Assembly (NCBI GenBank): GCA_049670505.1 | Contig: JBATTK010000112.1 | Coordinates: 1 to 15,241, forward strand | Reading direction: 5' to 3' | DNA: 15,241 bases | Source of the DNA: JBATTK01 sp049670505 | Lineage (GTDB): Bacteria > Bacteroidota > Bacteroidia > Flavobacteriales > Flavobacteriaceae | Part shown: positions 1 to 5,225 of the stretch, piece by piece | How positions within the stretch are numbered: the stretch's first letter is position 1 | Layout: every line of letters starts with the position of its first letter | Program-made: the position numbers and the translations under genes | Notes under the pieces: generated by a model | What the model was told of the DNA's origin: nothing | What the model saw: only the letters and a program-made list of their open reading frames with translations | Databases searched by the model: none

Positions 1-1558
1 AATTAAAATAGTGGTTTTTTAGAAATGTTAGGCCAATTGACCCTAGAATTTGGATTTTAGCCCATAAATTTTGGAGTCGGTACAGATATCTCGCTATTGA
101 CTTCCATGGCGTTTTTAGAAGCTCCCACAAGCCTGGAAGGAATGTTTTTGGGCGATCAATGATCTTCTTCAGGTTGAATAATCTTCTCAGGTTGTACGCC
201 AGTGCTATAAGGCCGAAATCCGCCGATGCCGGGGCGATACCCTTCTTGGTCATGATGTGGTCGAAGCCCCATTGTCTTTTGATGGTGCCGAAGGGATGTT
301 CCACGATTGCCTGTCTTTTTTTATAGGTATCCCCACTCTGTTTGACCCGTTCGGCATTGGCTTCTATATATTGGGTAAACTCGCTTCGCTGTACAATTTT
401 ACCATTGGCTTTTGCGGTAGTGCATTTGGCACGCACAGGGCAGTTTTTGCATGCTCTGGTCTTATATTGTTTGAAGTAATAGTTTCGGCCTTTGTACCAT
501 GACCCGTTACTGGTAAGGATCTTGCCCTGTGGACATGTATAGCTGTCATCATCTTGATCGTACTTGAATTTCTCGGCATTGTAATCGGGCTCCGGGACTT
601 GACTGGCGCGTCCTATCGATGGTATTGCCGTTAAGGTATCGACACCTAGGGCATGGGCTATATTGAATTCGCTTCCCGTGTGGTAGCCCTTGTCGTACAG
701 GGCGGTAAAATTATTTGTTCTTAAGATGGTCTTCGCCCGGCGGAGCATCCTGCCCATGGCCTTCTTGTCATTTTGGTTGGTAATCTTGTAATCGATAAGG
801 AGTTTGTGTTTGGCATCGACGGTGGTCTGGGCGGTGTAGGATACCTCTGTGATCGCACCCCTTACGATCTGGTGCCTACTATCGGGGTCGCTGGTAGAGA
901 GTTGCGGGTTTTCGGTACTATCGTCCGATTCGAGTCTTTGCCCGATTCGCTCATAGTTCTTGCGCTGCTTTTTGTGCCTGACGATCTGCTCGTTTATCCT
1001 TTCCTTATCATCCCCGTCCGCAGTGGCTAGTTCTTGGCTGTAGGTTTCGAGTTTCTTGTCGATGTAGTCGAGATGCCGCTGTACCTTCTTCTTGTTATAA
1101 TTGTTCTTCTTGCTGTTCTGTGCCCTGAGCTTGGTGGAGTCGCCGGCGATCAATACCGCGCCAATAAGGGCGAAGTTACGGGCAAGGTTTACGCTGGCCC
1201 TGAAGACACGTTTTATGGCTTTTGGATTCTGTTTTCTAAAACGGGCAATGGTATTGTGGTCGGGCTTCAAATTGCCCAGTAGCCATATCACTTCGATATT
1301 GCGTCCGCATTCCTTCTCCAATTGTCTTGATGAGCGCATGCGGTTCATGTAACCGTAAATATAGAGTTTAAGCAGATCCGCCGGGTCGTAGGGCGGTCTT
1401 CCTTGGGGAGATAACGATCGAAAGCCCAGCCCCTTCATATCCAGCCCGTTTACAAAAGTGTCTATTTGCCTAACAGTGTTGTCCAGCGGAATCATATCGT
1501 CGAGACATGTGGTATAAAGGGTAAGTTGTTCCCGTGGTTGACCTTGTTGATATTCCAT
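1..1558 (-). CDS. IS1182-family DDE transposase, C-terminus cut by window edge
   Basis: Cuts and joins the ends of its insertion sequence. From the ATG at 1558 the minus-strand frame stays open for 519 codons to the window edge without a stop, so the copy seen here carries no visible damage. The N-terminal part (about residues 55 to 110) has the DUF772/InsH-type signature: YDPADLLKLYIYGYMN, then a conserved region ending in HNTIARFRK. A DDE triad can be proposed: D140 (AGDSTKLRAQNS), D289 (ALYDKGYHTGSEF) and E420 (VEHPFGTIKRQWGF). A small Cys cluster (ACKNCPVRAKC) precedes the Glu, as is usual in this family. A charged helical linker lies at about 150 to 215. Family members are typically 480 to 560 residues, so the true end should be close to the left edge. 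Its GC content is clearly higher than that of the genes to its right, consistent with arrival as a mobile element. Confidence 0.93.
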   Translation of the reverse strand, partial: MEYQQGQPREQLTLYTTCLDDMIPLDNTVRQIDTFVNGLDMKGLGFRSLSPQGRPPYDPADLLKLYIYGYMNRMRSSRQLEKECGRNIEVIWLLGNLKPDHNTIARFRKQNPKAIKRVFRASVNLARNFALIGAVLIAGDSTKLRAQNSKKNNYNKKKVQRHLDYIDKKLETYSQELATADGDDKERINEQIVRHKKQRKNYERIGQRLESDDSTENPQLSTSDPDSRHQIVRGAITEVSYTAQTTVDAKHKLLIDYKITNQNDKKAMGRMLRRAKTILRTNNFTALYDKGYHTGSEFNIAHALGVDTLTAIPSIGRASQVPEPDYNAEKFKYDQDDDSYTCPQGKILTSNGSWYKGRNYYFKQYKTRACKNCPVRAKCTTAKANGKIVQRSEFTQYIEANAERVKQSGDTYKKRQAIVEHPFGTIKRQWGFDHIMTKKGIAPASADFGLIALAYNLRRLFNLKKIIDRPKTFLPGLWELLKTPWKSIARYLYRLQNLWAKIQILGSIGLTFLKNHYFN

Positions 1559-1640
1559 ACTTGAAGTTCGGAAGTATCAAGGTCAATTCAAAGTTATACC
1601 AGAAAAATACAAGGGTTTTGAGACAGTCTGACGGCTTCGT
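1..1640 (-). mobile_element. Insertion sequence of the IS1182 group (partial, left end outside window)
   Basis: The element is defined by the intact-looking transposase frame plus its short upstream leader. The upstream end cannot be fixed because the other end is not visible for comparison. A plausible terminus lies near 1618 to 1640, where TTTTGAGACAGTCTGAC occurs, a sequence resembling the ends of many DDE insertion sequences. Beyond about 1640 the DNA becomes AT-rich and is filled with hairpins, which suggests host or repeat DNA into which the element inserted. No target duplication can be tested inside this window. Confidence 0.55.
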
Positions 1641-1828
1641 ATATGAAAAGTAGCGCTGTAAATAAGCTGTTACTTTTCGGATTAGCACGAGCCGAATTTT
1701 TAAATTTTACTATTTAATTTTTTATTTGGAAATCGTCAAATTTAAAAATTTGGCGACTTTCTAAAAATGCCCAAATCTTAGTGTTAGCAATAACTTGCGC
1801 TATTCTTTATATATGTTGTTGTAGCATG
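1640..1828. repeat. Gene-free AT-rich repeat-like element with hairpins (site A)
   Basis: This gene-free stretch between the IS and the lipoprotein gene holds several structures. GAAAAGTA (1645-1652) is perfectly repeated in inverse orientation at 1671-1678. An imperfect palindrome lies at 1733-1756. The part around 1691-1708 (GCCGAATTTTTAAATTTT) is nearly the reverse complement of 1737-1754. The stretch ends in TATATATG followed by GTTGTAGCA (1818-1826). The same kind of end is seen at sites B and C in this window. From its appearance I take it as one member of a dispersed flavobacterial intergenic repeat, probably cut on the left by the IS. This is inference without a genome comparison. Confidence 0.45.
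1733..1756. terminator. AT-rich hairpin, possible terminator or repeat core
   Basis: TCGTCAAATTT pairs with AAATTTGGCGA around a very short centre; one pair is a G-T wobble. It lies about 80 bases beyond the stop of the minus-strand lipoprotein gene, so it could end that transcript. It may simply be the core of the surrounding repeat. There is no clean T-run on the minus-strand side. Confidence 0.3.
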
Positions 1829-1832
1829 TTTT

Positions 1833-2687
1833 TTACTCCACTTTAATTGAAAAATTGTCTACAAATAATTCAATATTTCCTGCGGTTGGATTAGCTGTTG
1901 CTCCAATTTGTACGCGTTCGTAAAAAGTAGGCTCCTGTAAAGTGAAATCAATTCCTTCATTTAGAAAAACATCTCTAAAAATCTGTGCATTTGGCATATT
2001 CATACCTGTTCCGTTAATTACTTCTGTTCCGTTAATAATTAATCTATTAAGTCCATTTTCATTATCTGACATACTCATTTCCCATTCAACTGTAACCCAT
2101 TGATTTCTTGGAAAAGCAAAATTTGTTTGTTGTAATGTAGTTCCTGATATTTTTCCTCTTTCTATAGAAAGATAATCGTTACCACCTGACATCATAAGTC
2201 TAACTCCAGGACATTGATTTTCTGAACCAAAATTATCGCCAACACTTGGGTCCCAACAAGAACAACACTCTAGGTCAATTAGTAATAGGTTTTCTAATGA
2301 TTCATTGCTGTTTATATAGAAATCAGCTTTTATAATTACTTTATCTCCTGATTTTATATTTAATCCGCCTCTCTCAATGTCTATCTTTGATAATTGGTTA
2401 TCTGATTGGTAGGCGAGAAAACGAATTGCATTTTGTCCTTCTGAAAATTCATTATTAATAATCGAAATTTCATTAGTAGCGTTTGAAGGGTTCGTTTGCT
2501 GTATTAATGACCATCTTGAACCGTTTGAAGGAAAGAGTTCATTTAAAGAGTTATTTTCAGTTTCAAATCCATCCTCGAATAAGAAGCTTTCTGCTGTTGG
2601 TTCTTCTTCCGTATTATTTTCATCATTGTTACAAGCAACAAAAAGAAGCATACTGATGACGAAAAATAAGAAATGACTTGTTTTCAT
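1833..2687 (-). CDS. Secreted lipoprotein with lyase/LamG-like beta-sandwich appearance
   Basis: A 284-residue protein of unknown function. The first 19 residues form a lipoprotein signal: a hydrophobic core, then LLFVAC with the lipidated Cys at 19, followed by an Asn/Asp/Glu-rich tether (CNNDENNTEEE) of the type seen in surface-exposed flavobacterial lipoproteins. The rest (about 35 to 284) is rich in beta-strand patterns. Stretches such as FRDVFLNEGIDF, NQWVTVEWEMSMSD and NIELFVDNFSIKVE resemble concanavalin-like folds of heparin-lyase or LamG proteins. I see no proven catalytic residues, so an enzymatic role is not claimed. A compact Cys motif (LECCSCWD, with one further Cys about 15 residues on) may bind metal or form disulfides. 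The gene stands alone and low in GC. Its flanks carry GTTGTAGCA and TGCTACAAC in inverted orientation, suggesting it moved as a unit. The ATG start is supported by the signal peptide. Confidence 0.85.
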   Translation of the reverse strand: MKTSHFLFFVISMLLFVACNNDENNTEEEPTAESFLFEDGFETENNSLNELFPSNGSRWSLIQQTNPSNATNEISIINNEFSEGQNAIRFLAYQSDNQLSKIDIERGGLNIKSGDKVIIKADFYINSNESLENLLLIDLECCSCWDPSVGDNFGSENQCPGVRLMMSGGNDYLSIERGKISGTTLQQTNFAFPRNQWVTVEWEMSMSDNENGLNRLIINGTEVINGTGMNMPNAQIFRDVFLNEGIDFTLQEPTFYERVQIGATANPTAGNIELFVDNFSIKVE

Positions 2688-2736
2688 AAATATTCAACGT
2701 TCAAATTATTGTCTTGTTGTAATCGTTTGTTCAAAT

Positions 2737-2772
2737 GTGCTACAACTTATTTATATGGATGTAAAATACATC
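2737..2772. repeat. Inverted-repeat arm (site B) plus short palindrome upstream of lipoprotein gene
   Basis: TGCTACAAC at 2738-2746 is the exact reverse complement of GTTGTAGCA at 1818-1826 on the other side of the lipoprotein gene, and an ATATA-type tract lies next to each (2752-2756 and 1808-1814). Just beyond, GATGTA-AAA-TACATC (2758-2772) is a perfect palindrome. The arms may mark the boundaries of a cassette-like unit. The promoter of the minus-strand lipoprotein gene must also lie near here, but I cannot single it out. Confidence 0.4.
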
Positions 2773-2823
2773 TTTATACACCTATATCGGCATAAAAATT
2801 GATGTATTGGTGCAATTATTATA

Positions 2824-2928
2824 TTAAATCCCAGATCCATCGAACGGGTTCTTGATTTTATTTGGACTTGTACTGCCAATATGGGTGTAGATTATCGTTG
2901 TCCTTGGTAGTTGTTTCCCAAAAATTCC
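2824..2928 (-). pseudogene. Remnant of a tyrosine recombinase/integrase C-terminus
   Basis: Read on the minus strand, this short open segment gives TTIIYTHIGSTSPNKIKNPF followed by DGSGI and a stop at 2824-2826. That is the normal ending of phage-type and integron-type tyrosine recombinases: the catalytic Tyr (codon 2887-2889) in TTxIYTH, followed about 12 residues later by a (K/S)(S/N)P(L/F)D motif. Upstream, FGKQLPR stands where LGH(x)n is expected, and the His is lost. No Arg-x-x-Arg box or start is found in any frame toward 3007, so only about 35 codons survive. The gene is dead. It shows that an integrase once lay here, beside single-gene units with boundary-like repeats. Confidence 0.6.
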
Positions 2929-3007
2929 TTAAAAGGGCTTATTTGAGATCGATTTTACCAAAATTATTGGCTTGTGCAACGGTTACCCGTGTTGAACTTA
3001 GTATTTT

Positions 3008-3550
3008 TTATCCGGTCATTAATTTCCGCAATTCTTTATCCTCCATTTTGTCGAATTCAGTAGTCCGTCTGCAATGATTTGTCCAGAAAATAACTTTTGT
3101 GTCAGTTTCGTTATTTGTGTTGTTCGGTATTTTGTAAATGGAATTTAAATAACTCTCAGTCGTTAAATATGCGATAAAATCTTGTCCAATTTCAAACCCT
3201 AAATAGCCGCAAGAAGCTCCAAATTTACTTGTGTAAATTGTGATTTTATCCTCAATTCCGGTTCCTTTGTAGGTGTAGTATATTTCAAGCTCGATTTTTA
3301 TTATGGACTCTAATTTCAGTTTATTAAATCTATCAGAATTGGAGTCGTATTCTTCGCGGATTAAGTCCCGTTGTTCTGTTGAAAGAGTACTTTCATACGA
3401 GACATAGCATTTACTTAAAACCTTTCCGCTAACAATTACGTTGGTTTGTTCAAATTCCTTTTGAACACCTTCTGAACCTTCACATTTACACGCTTTCGCT
3501 GTATAAACTCCGAGAGTCAAAAAAATCAATAATGTTAATTTTAATCTCAT
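3008..3550 (-). CDS. Secreted netrin/TIMP-like (NTR) domain protein
   Basis: A 180-residue protein of unknown role, probably exported to the periplasm or outside. The N-terminus MRLKLTLLIFLTLGVYTAKA is a clear Sec signal peptide, and cleavage after AKA leaves a mature protein starting with CKCEG. This Cys-x-Cys immediately after the signal, then a beta-strand with VIVSGKVL and a later SKFGASCGYLGFEIGQDFI, is the pattern of bacterial TIMP/NTR-like domains (OB fold). A further Cys near the C-terminus (WTNHCRR) may pair with one of them. A GTG codon at 3568 is in frame six codons earlier, but the ATG at 3550 places the signal peptide exactly at the N-terminus and is preferred. The gene stands alone. 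Its upstream side holds a hairpin-bearing palindromic element (site C) and its downstream side an integrase remnant. Confidence 0.8.
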   Translation of the reverse strand: MRLKLTLLIFLTLGVYTAKACKCEGSEGVQKEFEQTNVIVSGKVLSKCYVSYESTLSTEQRDLIREEYDSNSDRFNKLKLESIIKIELEIYYTYKGTGIEDKITIYTSKFGASCGYLGFEIGQDFIAYLTTESYLNSIYKIPNNTNNETDTKVIFWTNHCRRTTEFDKMEDKELRKLMTG

Positions 3551-3564
3551 ATTTTCAGTATTAA

Positions 3565-3702
3565 GCACAACGGGATTGTATATGGTTTGTTGTGTGGTTT
3601 TAGCACCTAATTTAGCAAGTACAAACCAAATAGAAAATCCGTAAGGATTTTCGTAAGTAGGCTAGAACTAGCAATAAATTATATACGGCGTGACTGTTGT
3701 AC
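3565..3702. repeat. Imperfect palindromic element with internal hairpins (site C)
   Basis: The outer arms are GCACAAC (3565-3571) then GTATAT (3578-3583) on the left, and ATATAC (3681-3686) then GTTGTAC (3696-3702) on the right. These are complementary except for one base. Inside lies a perfect 8-bp hairpin GAAAATCC-GTAA-GGATTTTC (3633-3652) and GCTAG-AA-CTAGC (3661-3672). The arms resemble those of sites A and B. The layout, about 138 bases folding on itself between single genes, recalls recombination sites of gene cassettes. The internal boxes do not match the classical attC GTTRRRY motif, so function is unknown. Confidence 0.5.
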
Positions 3703-3753
3703 AACCACCATTTCGGTCAACAGTATTGTTTGGCTTTTTGATTTCTGCTCAAT

Positions 3754-3783
3754 TTTGTTCTATAAATTAAAACATAGAACAAA
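3754..3783. promoter_or_regulatory. Perfect 10-bp inverted repeat before TonB-receptor remnant
   Basis: TTTGTTCTAT (3754-3763) is perfectly repeated in inverse orientation as ATAGAACAAA (3774-3783) around a 10-base AT-rich centre. It ends 13 bases before the ATG of the receptor remnant, where an operator or a leader hairpin would be expected. Which of these it is cannot be decided here. Confidence 0.35.
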
Positions 3784-3796
3784 TACTACAGTCATT

Positions 3797-4017
3797 ATGA
3801 ACAAATCAATATTAGCTCTTAGCTTATTCCCTTTTCAGTTTTGCGCAAACAACCATTTCAGGTACAGTTATAGATGTAAAAAACGATCCTATAATAGGTG
3901 CGAATATTTATTTGGAAGGAACTTATGACGGAGCATCTTCTGACGAATACGGAAAATTCAGTTTTGAAACTCCAGAAAAGGTTACTCGGAGTCCTGTTGT
4001 ATCTATGATATCATTTG
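3797..4017 (+). pseudogene. N-terminal fragment of a TonB-dependent receptor (frameshifted, truncated)
   Basis: The ATG at 3797 begins a signal peptide (MNKSILALSLF). A one-base insertion in the TTCCC run near 3828-3832 then breaks the frame. In the shifted frame the sequence continues as LFSFAQTTISGTVIDVKND and soon GANIYLEGTYDG, then DEYGKFSFETPE. This is the CarboxypepD_reg-like domain that starts SusC/TonB-dependent receptors. An in-frame TTG at 3912 could start the shifted frame but would skip the signal peptide. After about 3980 the similarity fades, and the frame then runs into the reverse strand of another broken gene. The plug and barrel domains (normally over 700 residues) are absent. 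In intact form the protein would import substrates across the outer membrane; here it cannot work. Confidence 0.75.
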
Positions 4018-4556
4018 TTACCTATATGCAGGTGGGAGATGTTTTTTGTCTACAGGGTTTGAATATTCAAAGCTTATTTCATCCTTCTCTTTTACCTTTC
4101 ACAAACCATCTAAAAGAATTTTGTCTTTTAGGTCCAACCCTTCTGTCACCACATACAAATGCTGCATTTCCTCCCCAACCGTGATTTGTCTAGAGTTTAG
4201 CCTATTCTCTTCATCAACTACAAAAACATACTTTTTGTCAAATATTTCAAAAGTGGCTTTCCGAGGTATTCTCAAAACATTTTTGATGGACACGGTCATT
4301 TTTATATTCCGTGTTTCCCCATGTCTTAATAATCCTTCAGGGTTAGGAAAGGTGGCCCTAAAAAGGAATGTTGCCGGTTTCACTATTGAAATCCGCTTCA
4401 ATCGTTTCGGGAGGGATTATTACAGAAAGGACGGTAGCTCCTCTAGGTGGCCTGTTTTTGAATTTAATAACTTGGAAAGAGCATTAATCCTTGCATAGTC
4501 TATTGGAAGATGTACAAACACCTCTGTAGATACCCTTACGACTGAACTAATTTTTT
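4018..4556 (-). pseudogene. C-terminal remnant of an RND-efflux membrane fusion protein (HlyD/AcrA type)
   Basis: The minus strand carries the beta-barrel and membrane-proximal part of a periplasmic adaptor. The best segment reads RATFPNPEGLLRHGE, VLRIPRKATFEI, YVFVVDEENRLNSRQITVG and VTEGLDLKDKILLDGL. These match the family's usual FPNPxGLLxPG, IPxxA and VFVVDxxxxVxxRxVxxG pattern. Damage is plain. A TGA at 4099-4101 interrupts DGL-KVKEKDEISFEY where Arg (CGA) is expected. A one-base shift in the A-run at 4360-4364 separates the segment from FNSETGNIPF upstream. Another shift lies at about 4440 to 4490, before VSTEVFVHLPIDYARI. The last in-frame stop (4018-4020) probably is the original gene end. 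The lipoyl and hairpin domains and the start are missing. It meets the TonB-receptor fragment tail to tail, so both were probably left by one deletion or rearrangement. Confidence 0.8.
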
Positions 4557-4607
4557 CATCACAATGTACTAATTATCATTGTTTTATGGTTTTATTTTTA
4601 AACGGTT

Positions 4608-4691
4608 AACCGAAGTCTTAACTCGGTTCAAAATGGCATAAATCAATTCAAATTTTATGCGTCTTGCATTATTAAATAGGGAATAATGCAA
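4608..4691. promoter_or_regulatory. Two inverted repeats upstream of the HEPN-nifJ-rnf locus
   Basis: AACCGA (4608-4613) is repeated inversely as TCGGTT (4623-4628). Further on, TTGCATTATT (4664-4673) is perfectly repeated inversely as AATAATGCAA (4682-4691) around eight bases. Neither is followed by a T-run on the plus strand, so a terminator for rightward transcripts is unlikely. The second is long enough to be an operator for a dimeric regulator. The rest of 4557-4825 holds no gene that I can see. Confidence 0.4.
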
Positions 4692-4727
4692 TAAAAAATG
4701 GTCAAACATTTCAATTTGTGTTATTCC

Positions 4728-4777
4728 TGATAAAAATCATAAAATGCACAGATTGCTTTCGGTAATTTTAAAAAATA
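4728..4777 (+). promoter_or_regulatory. Candidate FNR-type box and Bacteroidetes -7 promoter element
   Basis: TGAT-AAAA-ATCA (4728-4739) is a perfect palindrome matching the core of the CRP/FNR-family box TTGAT-N4-ATCAA. At 4763-4770, TAATTTTA fits the Bacteroidetes -7 element TAnnTTTG in all but the last base. That would place the transcript start near 4777 and the palindrome centre at about -43, close to the -41.5 typical of class II activators. The leader would be about 49 bases. A redox- or oxygen-sensing FNR-like activator controlling a pyruvate:ferredoxin oxidoreductase locus is sensible, but this is inferred from motif and spacing only. Confidence 0.5.
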
Positions 4778-4825
4778 TTCCTTAATGAATTCTTCAGTTA
4801 CTATCGTAAATTAAAAATATTTTGT

Positions 4826-5182
4826 ATGGACACAAATCAAATCAAAACCAAAATCGAGCAAGCCGATCAACACCTTGAAGTAGCAAAAAACGAATTGAAT
4901 CGACCCGCCGAAGATGTCGTACCATTCATGGTATGTAGAAGTGCCCGCTATTCCATATCCCATTATTTACAGGGGTTTCTATTGAAACACGGAATTGATT
5001 TCGATGAAGAGGCTTCTGCGGAGACCTTGCTGGAAAAATGCCGTGCTATAGACGGTAAGTTCAACAACTTTGATTTGAGTGCTATAACGTTCACTAAGGA
5101 TGATGAGTATAGTGCGGAATTCGATGAGATGGAAAACTGTATTGATTTAGCCAAACATGCGAAACAATTGGTTGGTGAATAA
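4826..5182 (+). CDS. Small HEPN-domain-like protein, first gene of the nifJ-rnf locus
   Basis: A 118-residue, all-helical, soluble, acidic protein with no signal peptide. The motif RYSISH (R41, H46) fits the R-x4-6-H signature of HEPN domains. The helix around it (CRSARYSISHYLQGFLLKHG) has the HEPN pattern, with further helices before and after. HEPN proteins act either as RNases in toxin systems or as non-toxic scaffold or nucleotide-binding helpers. No nucleotidyltransferase or antitoxin partner lies beside it. Only 43 bases separate it from nifJ on the same strand, behind one candidate promoter, so it is probably co-transcribed with the electron-transfer genes. A helper role for the large oxidoreductase is possible but unproven. 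The HEPN assignment is fairly good; the function is unknown. Confidence 0.75.
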   Translation: MDTNQIKTKIEQADQHLEVAKNELNRPAEDVVPFMVCRSARYSISHYLQGFLLKHGIDFDEEASAETLLEKCRAIDGKFNNFDLSAITFTKDDEYSAEFDEMENCIDLAKHAKQLVGE

Positions 5183-5225
5183 GACTATGGTAATTAAAAG
5201 TAAATCTATCAAATAGAGCATTATT

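Noticed and set aside
364..579. A separate small minus-strand gene inside the IS
   Set aside because: It is another reading frame of the transposase region and out of phase with the conserved protein.
257..1352. Several plus-strand open frames of about 80 codons
   Set aside because: They lie opposite the transposase, which has a continuous frame with family motifs and the DDE residues; the plus-strand products show no recognisable pattern.
2929..3007. Further integrase coding upstream of the recombinase remnant
   Set aside because: No frame gives the conserved Arg or His-x-x-Arg boxes, so similarity is not claimed past 2928.
3551..3568. GTG start six codons before the NTR protein ATG
   Set aside because: It would place extra polar residues before an otherwise perfect signal peptide.
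3565..3702. Classical integron attC site
   Set aside because: The arms end in GTTGTAC, which does not fit GTTRRRY, and no intact integron integrase is present; kept only as an attC-like possibility.
4046..4498. Plus-strand 150-codon gene
   Set aside because: It is the reverse strand of the decayed membrane fusion protein, whose motifs are clear on the minus strand.
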